Positions 18,194-25,743 of a stretch of DNA of 64,000 nt are shown in pieces. The stretch spans positions 5,270,001 to 5,334,000 of the forward strand of contig CP082844.1 in NCBI GenBank assembly GCA_019930625.1, written 5' to 3'. The notes beneath the pieces were generated by a model that did no database searches, was not told where the DNA came from, and worked only from the letters and a program-made list of their open reading frames with translations. Numbering within the stretch: the first letter of the stretch is position 1; each line of letters begins with the position of its first letter. Source of the stretch: Nocardia asteroides (GTDB lineage: Bacteria; Actinomycetota; Actinomycetes; Mycobacteriales; Mycobacteriaceae). The translations under genes and the position numbers were made by a program.

Positions 18194-19030
18194 TCAGCGG
18201 AAGTCGGCCGCGTGATCTTCTGCCCACTGCGCGAACGTTCGCGCGGGGCGTCCGGTGACCTCCTCGATGATCGACGACACCTGCGGTGGCGCCACTGTTC
18301 CGGCCTTCCATCCGGCCAGGACGGCCTCGACGCCGATCGACGGCATGGTCTTGCTCAGTTCTGCGCGCGCCTGTTCGACGGAGATCACCTCGAGGGCGAT
18401 CTCACGGCCGATGGCCGCACCGATGTGCCGCACCTGCTGCCGCAGGGTCAGTGACTCGGGACCGAACACGGTGTAGGCGTGGCCGTGGTGACCCGGCTCG
18501 GTCAGGGCGGTCACCGCGAGCGCCGCCAGATCCTTCTCGTGGATAGGCGCAGTTCGCGCGTCGGCATACGGCACACGGGCGACGCCGGCGTCGCGGATGG
18601 ACTGCTGCCACCACCACAGTGCGTTCGTGGCGAACATGCCGGGCCGGATGAATGTCCATTCCAGACCGGACTTTTCGATGGCGGACTCGACGACGGTGTG
18701 CATGCGGGCGATCGGGTTGTCGGCATCGCCGCCCAAGACAGCCCCGGACGACAGAAGTGTCACGTGCCGTACCCCGGCGGCCTCGGCCGCCGCCACGAAA
18801 CCGTCGATCCCCTCGGGCTTGGCATAGAGGAACACGCCTTCCGCGCCTTCGAGTGCGGCGGGCAGCGTTTCGGGGCGCTCCAGATCAGCCGCGACGACCT
18901 CTGTGCCCCATAGGAAGCCCGCCGTGTCGGGTTCCCTGCTTGTCAGACGGACCTGGCTGCCCCTCGCGATCAGACCTGCCGCGACGTGGCGGCCGACATT
19001 GCCTCTGGCTCCGAAAACGACTGTGACCAT
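18194..19030 (-). CDS. NmrA/atypical SDR family NAD(P)-binding protein
   Basis: A 278-residue atypical SDR of the NmrA-like or NAD(P)H-quinone-oxidoreductase-like group. It opens with VVFGARGNVGRHVAAGL (GxxGxxG dinucleotide loop) and has TLLSSGAV and EWTFIRPGMFATN, but no YxxxK, as is usual for these atypical members. Such proteins act as redox sensors or reduce small quinone-like compounds. It is divergently transcribed from an HxlR regulator with 62 bp between starts, the common arrangement in which the regulator represses the reductase. Confidence 0.85.
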   Translation of the reverse strand: MVTVVFGARGNVGRHVAAGLIARGSQVRLTSREPDTAGFLWGTEVVAADLERPETLPAALEGAEGVFLYAKPEGIDGFVAAAEAAGVRHVTLLSSGAVLGGDADNPIARMHTVVESAIEKSGLEWTFIRPGMFATNALWWWQQSIRDAGVARVPYADARTAPIHEKDLAALAVTALTEPGHHGHAYTVFGPESLTLRQQVRHIGAAIGREIALEVISVEQARAELSKTMPSIGVEAVLAGWKAGTVAPPQVSSIIEEVTGRPARTFAQWAEDHAADFR

Positions 19031-19052
19031 GGCAGCAGCGTAGGCTGCGGGA

Positions 19053-19082
19053 TTACTCTCAGTAAGGACATACCTCCAGGTA
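19053..19082. promoter_or_regulatory. Two dyad symmetries in the NmrA-like/HxlR divergent promoter
   Basis: TTACT-CTC-AGTAA at 19053-19065 and TACCT-CC-AGGTA at 19071-19082 are perfect short palindromes placed side by side in the 62-bp gap between the two divergent starts. HxlR dimers bind such AT-tipped dyads, so these are the likely operator(s). Confidence 0.6.
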
Positions 19083-19092
19083 AGCTCCGGTC

Positions 19093-19491
19093 ATGGTGGT
19101 ACGTTCGCAAGTCGGTGGCACTGCTCGGCCGGTGCAGAGTGACGCATTCAACAGTGAGTGCCCTGCCCGTGAGGTGCTCGACCACATCACGAGCCGCTGG
19201 GGCATGCTGATCCTGACCGCGCTGGGCGGCGGGCCACTGCGGTTTTCCGAGCTGCGCGACATGATCGGCGGGATCAGCGAGAAGATGCTGTCGCAGACGC
19301 TACGCACGCTCGTGCGGGACGGGCTTGTCGCGCGTTCCGTGGAGCCCACCACGCCGCCGCGGGTCAACTACGAACTCACCGCACTGGGCCGGAGTCTCTC
19401 GGTGTCGTTGCAGCAGTTCCTCGAGTGGATCCGTCGGCACACGGCCGAGGTCGTGGCCGCCCAGCACGAGCACGATCGGCGAAGTCGATGA
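19093..19491 (+). CDS. HxlR family transcriptional regulator
   Basis: A 132-residue winged-helix protein. ECPAREVLDHITSRWGMLIL is the HxlR opening, whose single Cys can be a redox or thiol sensor. GPLRFSELRDMIGGISEKMLSQTLRTL is the recognition helix region and VNYELTALG the wing. The family regulates detoxification reductases next to it, here the divergent NmrA-like gene. ATG 19093 or the adjacent GTG could start it. Confidence 0.85.
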   Translation: MVVRSQVGGTARPVQSDAFNSECPAREVLDHITSRWGMLILTALGGGPLRFSELRDMIGGISEKMLSQTLRTLVRDGLVARSVEPTTPPRVNYELTALGRSLSVSLQQFLEWIRRHTAEVVAAQHEHDRRSR

Positions 19492-19609
19492 TCTCTCGGC
19501 GCAAGCGCGCCGGCGGCGGGCGTTGCTGGTGCCGCGGATCCGCCGGTTAGTCGCCGCGACAATTTCCTACAACCTGATCGAGATTTCTTTGGCGTTCTTC
19601 CAGCCGTAG
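19487..19609 (+). pseudogene. Truncated cation efflux (CDF) transporter remnant
   Basis: A frame starting inside the HxlR stop region reads QARRRRALLVPRIRRLV and then AATISYNLIEISLA before a TAG. The RxRxLVAATIxYNxIE pattern is the first transmembrane helix of actinobacterial cation diffusion facilitators. Nothing of the remaining roughly 270 residues follows, so this is at most the 5' end of a decayed gene. The rest of the gap to 19824 shows no gene. Confidence 0.4.
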
Positions 19610-19824
19610 CCGCTCATCTTGGTCCGCCGAGACGATGGTCGGTCGAGCCCGCTGGAGCAGTCGACCCCCGTTGTGCCAGTGCCGATGCCCTGCGGGACGC
19701 CCGTGCCGAGACCACTGTGGGCGTGATGGGCTGCTCGTAGCGCCGACCCGTTCGGCGTGACATTTCCGCGACCATTTCGTAATGTATCGGTGACCTATCC
19801 TCGACGTAATCGGTAATCGACATC
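19610..19824. other. Intergenic region without recognisable gene
   Basis: The stretch after the CDF-like remnant holds no frame with family resemblance. It likely contains the promoter of the downstream membrane-anchored protein; no clear -10/-35 pair was identified. Confidence 0.4.
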
Positions 19825-20478
19825 ATGCCTGGTCAACATCGCAAGCGGACGGCAACCCGGAAGCTCACGCCCCTGGTTGTGGGTGGCATAGCGGCAATCA
19901 TCGCCGTCGTGCTGTGGGCGGCGATTCGACCGAACCCGGCTGCTCAGCATGTCGCGGCGGTCGGATCCGCGCCGTCGTCCGCCGTGGCGAGCGACCCGGC
20001 CATGACGACCGTGCCGTCGACGGCGCCGCCGGTACCGGCGCAGGCCGCGGCGGCGGCCGAGCAACCACCACCGTCGGCCAAGCAGGCGATACAGCACCCG
20101 CCCCCGCCGCCTCCCTCCGTCCCGTGTTCAACGGACCTGGTCGGCACACGCCCGCACGTGGCACAGGTGGGCCACCTGCTCAAGAAGACGTTCGGCGTCA
20201 CCGACATCGGCGGCGCCGTCGGCCGGGGCGACGGCGACCACGGCGCCGGGCTGGCGCTCGATCTGATGACATCCGATTCGGCACGCGGCGACGCCATCGC
20301 CGATTTCGTGCTGGCCAACCAACAGCGTTTCGGCGTGACCTACGTGATCTGGCGGCAACGGTACAACGACGGCAGCGGTTGGTCGTACCTGGAAGACCGA
20401 GGGAGCCCGACCGCCAATCACTACGACCATGTGCATGTGTCGTTCCACAAGACTGCCGTAGTGGACGTGACCTGCTGA
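19825..20478 (+). CDS. Membrane-anchored cell-wall hydrolase-like protein
   Basis: A 217-residue protein. One transmembrane segment (about 14-33, LVVGGIAAIIAVVLWAA) is followed by a Pro/Ala-rich extracytoplasmic spacer with seven prolines in a row. The C-terminal domain starts at CSTDLVGTRPHVAQV and includes GGAVGRGDGDHGAGLALD and HYDHVHVSFH. The H-x-x-H-V-H cluster and GRGDGDHGxGxAxD resemble the actinobacterial ARB_07466-like domain, a relative of M15 D-Ala-D-Ala metallopeptidases. A peptidoglycan role outside the membrane is inferred. It converges with the mycolyltransferase-like gene. Confidence 0.7.
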   Translation: MPGQHRKRTATRKLTPLVVGGIAAIIAVVLWAAIRPNPAAQHVAAVGSAPSSAVASDPAMTTVPSTAPPVPAQAAAAAEQPPPSAKQAIQHPPPPPPSVPCSTDLVGTRPHVAQVGHLLKKTFGVTDIGGAVGRGDGDHGAGLALDLMTSDSARGDAIADFVLANQQRFGVTYVIWRQRYNDGSGWSYLEDRGSPTANHYDHVHVSFHKTAVVDVTC

Positions 20479-20527
20479 TCTGGTGACGCGGTCTTTCCGC
20501 GACTTTCCACCCCGCCCGATCGCCGGA

Positions 20528-20547
20528 CGAGTGCAGGTCGGCACTCG
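20528..20547. terminator. Weak hairpin between convergent genes
   Basis: CGAGTGC and GCACTCG form a 7-bp stem around a six-base loop; an overlapping alternative, ACTCGG-AGAA-CCGAGT, could compete. Its position between two convergent genes fits a terminator. Confidence 0.35.
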
Positions 20548-20558
20548 GAGAACCGAGT

Positions 20559-21551
20559 TCAGTGCGCGCGCAGCGCGTCGAGAATCATCGGACGCGCGGT
20601 CGCGAGTGCTTGCTGCCAGTAGGGCCAGGTGTGCGTTCCGTTGACGATGTCGACGCGGGCGGTGATTCCGAGCGCGGCGATCCGGTCACGGAAGATTTGT
20701 GTGGCAGTGGTGGTCATCGACTCGAGGCTCATCGCGTTGACGGTGTTGCCGACCCCGTACGGCAGGTCTTGCGGACCGGGCACGCCGTTGCCGGTCGAGA
20801 TGTAGATCGGCAGTCCGCGCAGCAACTCCGCCTGAACGGTGGCGTCGTTGCGGCTCCAGGCAGGGTCTCCGGCCGGACCCCACATGTCATCGACGTTGAA
20901 GTGGCCCTCGTCCCACATCGCAGCGCGCATCGCTTCGTTCCAGAGCGGAAAGGTGGGGTGCAGGAATCCCGAGAACGATCCGGCGAATTTGTATTGGTCG
21001 CGGTGATGCGCGGCCAGTGTGAGGGCGGCGTTTCCTCCCATGGAGGCGCCGACGATGGCGTTGTTGGTGCGCGAGACACCGTATCGCTGGAGGTAGGCGG
21101 GCAGTTCCCGAGTGAGGAAGGTTTCCCATTTGTACGTCGTCGTTTGACCGTTCGTGCTGCTCGGCCGGTACCAGTCGGTGTAGAAGCTCGAATGGCCACC
21201 GACGGGGAACACCAACGTGACATTGTCGTTCTCGAACTGGCGCAGAGCGTCGGTATCGGTCGTCCACTGGTTGTGGTCGCCCGGCGCTCGCAGGCCGTCG
21301 AGCACATACAGGGCAGCGCTCCCGCCGCGGGCCGCCCACTGCACCTGGACTTTGATCGGTCCCATGCTGGACGGCACGGAAAGCTCCGTGAAACCGCCTG
21401 CCGGGGCGCGCAATACGGGCGCGTGGAGTGGCACGGCGGTAGCCACGGCCGGGCCGATCGACGACATGAGCACAGCTGTTGCCACGGCAACGCCGGTCTT
21501 CCGCAATCGACCACGAACAACTCGCTGGTGTCCAGATCGCGCCGCTCCCAC
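20559..21551 (-). CDS. Secreted antigen-85-like mycolyltransferase/esterase
   Basis: About 330 residues. A signal peptide (RKTGVAVATAVLMSSIGPAVATA) leads into an alpha/beta-hydrolase of the antigen 85 family. The nucleophile elbow is GASMGG in NAIVGASMGGNAAL, and the catalytic His lies in NGTHTWPYW near the C-terminus. WTTDTDALRQFENDNVTLVFPVGG is the conserved block around the substrate-binding face. Antigen 85 proteins transfer mycolic acids to trehalose or arabinogalactan outside the cell, so this gene points to a mycolic-acid-bearing host. GTG 21551 is preferred because GGAGG lies seven bases upstream; ATG 21557 would leave one base of spacing. Confidence 0.88.
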   Translation of the reverse strand: MGAARSGHQRVVRGRLRKTGVAVATAVLMSSIGPAVATAVPLHAPVLRAPAGGFTELSVPSSMGPIKVQVQWAARGGSAALYVLDGLRAPGDHNQWTTDTDALRQFENDNVTLVFPVGGHSSFYTDWYRPSSTNGQTTTYKWETFLTRELPAYLQRYGVSRTNNAIVGASMGGNAALTLAAHHRDQYKFAGSFSGFLHPTFPLWNEAMRAAMWDEGHFNVDDMWGPAGDPAWSRNDATVQAELLRGLPIYISTGNGVPGPQDLPYGVGNTVNAMSLESMTTTATQIFRDRIAALGITARVDIVNGTHTWPYWQQALATARPMILDALRAH

Positions 21552-22028
21552 CCGCATACCTCCTGCCGACTTCCTGTTCGATGACCGAGAAATTCGAATC
21601 CGTCGCCGCTGAGAGCAAGTTGCTCCACTCGCGCGTACTGCAGCCGCGCCCGAGACCGGGAAATCATCCTACGTCGCGCCGCTACCGGCCCCTGGGGTCG
21701 TGGCCGTCAGTGCTGGGAAACTCCAGGTCCGACCGTCTGCGCGCGTGGTGCTGGCAACTCGCCGGTGCCGACGCCTTCACGTTCGGCCCGACCACGAGGA
21801 TTCGTCTCGGCGGGCGGACCACCGGGTGCGACGTTCGCTCGGAGGTGGCCGATCAGGACCGGACGACGGATGCGCAGCGGCTGGTTCCGGCGGCGGGAAA
21901 GCCGACGTCACCTCCGTGATCCCGGTGATCCGCGAAACCCCGAGCTGTTCGGCGAGGGTGCGTCGACGTCGAGCGCAACGGCAGCGTTCTCATAGGGTGG
22001 ATCTCCTCTGTTATGGAAGGAGCCCGAG
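21552..22028. other. Intergenic region without recognisable gene
   Basis: Both strands were read; no frame shows a family motif, signal peptide or good ribosome site. It contains the upstream signals of the mycolyltransferase-like gene (-) and of the interrupted repair gene (+). Confidence 0.4.
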
Positions 22029-22184
22029 GTGGCCGAGACGACGCTGGCCGAGGTGATGGCCGAGTTGGCCGCGCTCGAAGACCCGAAGGCACGCGAGGTG
22101 AACGAGAGACACGGTGACGATCACGGTGTGAACCTCAGCAAGCTGCGCGCGCTCGCGAAGCGGCTGAAAACTCAGCAGGAACTA
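22029..22184 (+). pseudogene. DNA alkylation repair protein, 5' part, interrupted by IS
   Basis: GTG 22029, with GGAAGGAG six bases upstream, starts a frame reading MAELAALEDPKAREVNERHG and NLSKLRALAKRLKTQQEL. This is the N-terminus of a HEAT-repeat DNA alkylation repair enzyme (AlkD-like), which removes alkylated bases without flipping them. The frame is in phase up to the CTA at 22182-22184, where the IS element begins; it then runs into a TGA inside the element. Deleting the element and one CTA copy restores an unbroken gene with the 3' part at 23153. Confidence 0.85.
22182..22184. repeat. Target site duplication, left copy (CTA)
   Basis: CTA directly precedes the left inverted repeat of the IS element and recurs at 23150-23152 directly after the right one. 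Three-base CTA or TNA duplications are typical of IS5-family elements. Confidence 0.8.
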
Positions 22185-22194
22185 GGAAGTGTCC

Positions 22195-22741
22195 TCAAAG
22201 CCATATGAGCAGGGTGGCCAGGTCGAGCATGCCGCGGTAAGAGGTTGCGGTTTTGTCGTATCGGGTGGCGATGGCCCGATATTGCTTGAGCCGGTTGAAG
22301 CAACGCTCGACCACGTTGCGGCGCCGGTAAGCGACCGGGTCGAAACTCGGCGGGCGACCACCAGCCGGGCCGCGACGACGGCGGTGGGCCTGCTGATCGG
22401 CACGTTCGGGAATCGTCGCAGCGATCCCGCGTCTGCGCAGATGCTCCCGGATCGCTCGTGAAGAGTAGCCCTTGTCGGCCAGCACCCGACGTGGCCGTGT
22501 CCACGGCCGGCCCCGCCCGGGGCGTGGCATACGGATACCGGCCAGCACTCGAGTGAACACGGTGCAGTCGTTGACGTTGCCGCCGGTCAGCACGACCGAC
22601 AACGGCCGCCCCAGCCCGTCACAGGCCAGGTGGATCTTCGTCGTCGGTCCACCACGGGAACGGCCGATCGCGTGGTCAGCGGGCTCGTCGCCTGCCTCGG
22701 GGTAGAACCCGGTCTCCGCCGGTATGGACCACCCGACCGCG
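22195..22741 (-). CDS. IS5-family transposase, C-terminal frame (OrfB)
   Basis: This frame supplies the C-terminal part of the DDE transposase: EPADHAIGRSRGGPTTKIHL, then the second catalytic Asp in VLADKGYSSRAI and the Glu in RRRNVVERCFNRLKQYRAIATRYDK, the IS5 hallmark. Its upper boundary is approximate because the frame stays open upstream as an overlap with OrfA. Relative to OrfA the frame is displaced by one base forward. The full enzyme therefore needs a frameshift between about 22676 and 22740, either programmed slippage as known for related elements or a mutation. Confidence 0.8.
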
Positions 22742-23080
22742 GCGGGCACCGGCGGCGTGCTGATGCGCGCGCACGATCGTCGAGTCCACCGACACCTCCC
22801 GATCCAGCTCGGCGACCGCTTCGGCGACCACCCGAACCCGCGCCACCAGCAGCGCCAAGGTCCCGTTGCGCGACCACCGCCAGAACCGGTTGTAGACGGT
22901 CTTCCACGGCCCGTACCGCTGCGGCAGGTCCCGCCAAGCGATCCCGGTCTTGGCCTTGTACAACATGCCGTTGACCACCCGCCGGTCATCCACCCTGGGG
23001 CGGCCCCTGGCCCCCGACACCGGCAGCAACCCCGCCACGACCTGCCACTGCTCATCAGTCAACTCATGCCTGCGCACCAC
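22676..23080 (-). CDS. IS5-family transposase, N-terminal frame (OrfA)
   Basis: A 134-codon frame from GTG 23080 with HELTDEQWQVVAGLLP, GIAWRDLPQRYGPWKTVYNRFWRW and the first catalytic Asp in VSVDSTIVRAHQHAAGARRG. This is the standard N-terminus of IS427-group transposases, usually annotated as a DUF4096 plus DDE start. It ends in a low-complexity Arg-rich tail after the point where the reading frame should switch to OrfB. Confidence 0.8.
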   Translation of the reverse strand: MVRRHELTDEQWQVVAGLLPVSGARGRPRVDDRRVVNGMLYKAKTGIAWRDLPQRYGPWKTVYNRFWRWSRNGTLALLVARVRVVAEAVAELDREVSVDSTIVRAHQHAAGARRGRVVHTGGDRVLPRGRRRAR

Positions 23081-23152
23081 AACGCGACATCAAAACAGAA
23101 CACCACCGGCCACAAAGCAGATCCGCCGCAGCAACTTTGAGGACACCCCCTA

Positions 23153-23668
23153 GCGCGCACGCTGTGGGAGACCGGTGACACCGCGGCGAGACTGCTGGCG
23201 ATTCTGATCTGCAGCCCGAAGACGTTCGAGCGTGCCGAGTTGGACGCCATGGTGCGCGAGGCGCGCACACCCAAGGTGCACGACTGGCTCGTCAACTACG
23301 TGGTGAAGAAGAACCCGCACTCCGAGGAACTGCGCCTGGCCTGGACCGCCGATCCGGATCGAGTGGTCGCCAGTGCCGGCTGGGCGCTGACCACCGAACG
23401 GGTGGCGAAGAAGCCCGAAGGCCTCGACCTCGCCGGACTGCTCGACGTCATCGAGGCGGAGATGAAACACGCCCCGGACCGCCTGCAGTGGGCGATGAAC
23501 CACTGCCTGGCGCAGATCGGGATCGAGCACGCCGAGCACCGCGCCCGTGCGATCGGAATCGGTGAGCGCTTGCGGGTACTCGAGGACTACCCGACTCCAG
23601 CGAACTGCACGTCTCCGTTCGCGCCCATCTGGATCACCGAGATGGTGCGCCGAAAGCACGACAAGTAG
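23153..23668 (+). pseudogene. DNA alkylation repair protein, 3' part, interrupted by IS
   Basis: Continues the split gene: RTLWETGDTAARLLAILIC, then REARTPKVHDWLVNYVVKKN, GWALTTERVAKK and NCTSPFAPIWITEMVRR. These are the HEAT-like repeats of the AlkD-type DNA glycosylase family. The first codon after the right CTA is in frame with the last codon before the left CTA. The rest of the gene has no other lesion, so loss of function comes only from the element. An internal ATG at 23240 could not make a useful protein. Confidence 0.88.
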
Positions 23669-23719
23669 GAAGGTCCGGCTCGCGCTCGGGATGTCACGGT
23701 CGACTCCTGCCATGGGGGG

Positions 23720-23866
23720 TCAGGACACGACTACGCGCTCCAGCGTTCCTTCGTCGTTGATTGCCATGCAAGCGTAAGAACGGTTCTCGCGGATCGCATG
23801 GCGAAAAAGAGCTGCCGGTGACGTTTCTCGCGGCGTATGCGTGCTATTCGGTGACTGACTAGACAT
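23720..23866 (-). CDS. Possible small protein (48 aa)
   Basis: ATG 23866 opens a 48-codon frame ending at TGA 23720-23722, with FRHAIRENRSYACMAIND and EGTLERVVVS at the C-terminus. The sequence looks protein-like, but the third-position GC is lower than in neighbouring genes and there is no clear ribosome site. No family is recognised. It may be a small gene or a remnant. Confidence 0.25.
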   Translation of the reverse strand: MSSQSPNSTHTPRETSPAALFRHAIRENRSYACMAINDEGTLERVVVS

Positions 23867-23911
23867 AGCGCCCGCAACGGGTTACGACCAGACAGCGCAT
23901 AGGAGATCACT

Positions 23912-24115
23912 GTGGCCGAGAAGAGCTTTCGTTCCGCCGAGACCGGCGAATATGTGAGCGAGGAGACCGCGGCGGAGAACCCGAAAACCACCCTCGGCGA
24001 GGATGAGCCGCACCACGGTGACAACCGGCGCGACCGTTCCGCGATCACCGGGCACTTCGTCAAACCCGATACCAGCCGCCGCCACCCCGACACCACCGTC
24101 ACCGAAAACGAGTGA
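23912..24115 (+). CDS. Small hydrophilic protein with an internal repeat (67 aa)
   Basis: GTG 23912 with GGAG upstream starts a 67-residue polar protein. FRSAETGEYVSEETAAENPKT in the first half is echoed by RSAITGHFVKPDTSRRHPDT in the second, an internal duplication of a FRSAxTGxxV...A..xPxTT motif found in many short actinobacterial proteins. No enzyme motif, signal peptide or membrane segment. Function unknown; the repeat suggests a small binding module. Confidence 0.6.
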   Translation: MAEKSFRSAETGEYVSEETAAENPKTTLGEDEPHHGDNRRDRSAITGHFVKPDTSRRHPDTTVTENE

Positions 24116-24204
24116 CATTCCGCCCCCTGACAGGTTCCGTGTCGCCTCACCCCGCATTGTTCGCAAGCCATCTGAAACCTCGTAGAACCGGCGTTGCGCT
24201 CGAC

Positions 24205-24235
24205 TTGCCTTGGAGTGCACTCCAGGTCGTAGCGT
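24205..24235 (+). promoter_or_regulatory. MerR-type promoter with 19-bp spacer and central dyad
   Basis: TTGCCT (24205-24210) and TAGCGT (24230-24235) are separated by exactly 19 bases. The spacer holds the perfect dyad TGGAGTGCACTCCA (24211-24224). An over-long spacer with an operator inside it is the signature of MerR-regulated promoters, where the activator untwists the DNA. It lies 38 bp before the LLM monooxygenase start. No MerR gene is adjacent. Confidence 0.65.
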
Positions 24236-24273
24236 GAGGGCGCAAGCTCGCCGACACACGAGGAGATCACGCC

Positions 24274-25146
24274 ATGGAACTCGGCTTTCACCTACCGATC
24301 TTCGACATCGACGGAGGAACCACCGCCATCGCCGGTGAATTGGCCAGGGTGGGTGCGGCGGCCGAAGCGTCGGGCGCGACCTGGCTGTCGTTCATGGATC
24401 ACTATTTCCAGATCGAGCCGATCGGCCTCCCCGCGGAATCGAACATGCTGGAGGGCTACACCACGCTCGGCTTCCTGGCCGCGCACACCTCGACTGTCGA
24501 GCTCGGCTTGCTCGTCACGGGCGTGACGTACCGGCATCCGGGTCTGCTCGCCAAGATCGTCACCACACTCGACGTCCTGTCCGGTGGGCGGGCCGTGCTC
24601 GGCATCGGCGCCGCGTGGTTCGAGCGCGAGCACCGCGGGCTCGGCGTGGCGTTCCCCTCGGTGGCCGAACGGTTCGAGCGACTCGAGGAGACCTTGCTCA
24701 TCTGCGGGCAGATGTGGGATCCGGCGAACAACGGGCCGTTCGAAGGCAAGCATTACCAGCTGGCCGAGACACTGTGTTCGCCGCAGCCGATCAGCCGCCC
24801 CAAGGTGCTGATCGGTGGCAGCGGGGAACGTAGGACGCTGCGGTTGGTCGCGCAGTACGCCGACGCGTGCAACCTGTTCGGCTCGCCCCGGGAAGTCGAG
24901 CACAAGCTCGACGTCCTGCGCAGGCACTGCGACGACGTCGGTCGCGACTACGACGAGATCCGCAAGACGATCATGGCCAACAACCCGCGGCCGACTCCGG
25001 AGACCCGCGACGAATTCGTCCGTGGGATGGCCGAATACGCGAAGCTCGGCGTGCACGCGGTCATGGTCACTCCGACCACCGGATCCCCGGCCGCGTGGAT
25101 CGATGGCTTCGCGCCTGTCGTCCCGCAGCTGTCCGAGCTGGGCTAG
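24274..25146 (+). CDS. LLM-class F420-dependent oxidoreductase
   Basis: A 290-residue luciferase-like monooxygenase of the TIGR03560-like F420 group. It opens with ELGFHLPIFDIDGGT, and has LSFMDHYFQIEP, ELGLLVTGVTYRHPGLLAKIVTTLDVLSGGR and GIGAAWFEREHRGLG, the conserved barrel segments of F420-dependent members. Such enzymes transfer hydride from F420H2 to varied small molecules; no substrate is evident. RBS GAGGAG upstream of ATG 24274. A MerR-type promoter precedes it and a perfect 14-bp hairpin follows it. Confidence 0.85.
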   Translation: MELGFHLPIFDIDGGTTAIAGELARVGAAAEASGATWLSFMDHYFQIEPIGLPAESNMLEGYTTLGFLAAHTSTVELGLLVTGVTYRHPGLLAKIVTTLDVLSGGRAVLGIGAAWFEREHRGLGVAFPSVAERFERLEETLLICGQMWDPANNGPFEGKHYQLAETLCSPQPISRPKVLIGGSGERRTLRLVAQYADACNLFGSPREVEHKLDVLRRHCDDVGRDYDEIRKTIMANNPRPTPETRDEFVRGMAEYAKLGVHAVMVTPTTGSPAAWIDGFAPVVPQLSELG

Positions 25147-25220
25147 GCCTCCCTCCGCCTTCGTCGCGGCCATGCGGATTCGTGGCTCGCATCCGGCCGT
25201 CGGCCCAATCGTCGGTCGGC

Positions 25221-25252
25221 CTCCCGGCGCATCGTCGGCGATGCGCCGGGAG
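25221..25252. terminator. Strong bidirectional terminator hairpin
   Basis: A perfect 14-bp stem, CTCCCGGCGCATCG with CGATGCGCCGGGAG, closed by a TCGG tetraloop, between the convergent LLM and VOC genes. It is very stable and placed to end both transcripts. Confidence 0.8.
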
Positions 25253-25269
25253 ACGAGTTCACCGTTCGC

Positions 25270-25650
25270 TCACGCCGCGGGGGCGGGGCTGAACACGCCG
25301 AAATGATTGCCGGAGGTGTCCAGCAGATCGGCCGATACCAGACCGTCCGCGCTCGTGACGGGCGCAGTCAGCACCTTGGCGCCCAGGGCCTCGGCCGCCG
25401 CCACGGTGGCCGCGACATCCTCGACGACCACCAGGAAGGTGGCGTGATTGGCCGCGCTGTCCGGGGTGTGCGCGATACCGCCGCTCGGTGCCTCGCTGCC
25501 AGGGTAGTGAATCAGTTCATAGCCGTCGTCGCTGTTCGGGTACGGGCTGTAGGACCAGCCGAACAGCTTGCCGTAGAACTCCTTGATCTGCTCGGGCTCG
25601 TCGCTGCCTACCTGGAACCAGGTCACCGTGTTGTACGGGGGAGTGCTCAT
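25270..25650 (-). CDS. VOC family (glyoxalase-like) protein
   Basis: A 126-residue protein with one vicinal-oxygen-chelate pair of beta-alpha-beta modules: VTWFQVGSDEPEQIKEFYGKLFGW at the start, SGGIAHTPDSAANHATFLV in the middle and DTSGNHFGVFSP at the end. Family members bind a metal to isomerise or cleave small molecules, or sequester antibiotics. The start is ATG 25650, with GGAG seven bases upstream; the frame upstream is not coding-like. It follows a WYL regulator on the same strand with 93 bp between. Confidence 0.85.
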   Translation of the reverse strand: MSTPPYNTVTWFQVGSDEPEQIKEFYGKLFGWSYSPYPNSDDGYELIHYPGSEAPSGGIAHTPDSAANHATFLVVVEDVAATVAAAEALGAKVLTAPVTSADGLVSADLLDTSGNHFGVFSPAPAA

Positions 25651-25743
25651 CGATCGTCTCCGGATTCTCGGGGTCGTGTGGTCTTGCCGGAACACGATCT
25701 CCCGCCGAGGCGACATCCCCCTGTCGGTGTTTTCGAATCGGTT

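Larger units (their letters stand above)
22185..23149 (-). mobile_element. IS5-family insertion sequence (IS427-like), 965 bp
   Basis: A complete element. The terminal inverted repeats are GGAAGTGTCCTCAAAG at the left (22185-22200) and GGGGGTGTCCTCAAAG read inward from the right (23134-23149), 14 of 16 bases identical. CTA duplications flank it. A transposase is encoded on the minus strand in two overlapping frames. It sits inside the DNA alkylation repair gene. The intact repeats and clean duplication suggest a recent insertion. Confidence 0.92.
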
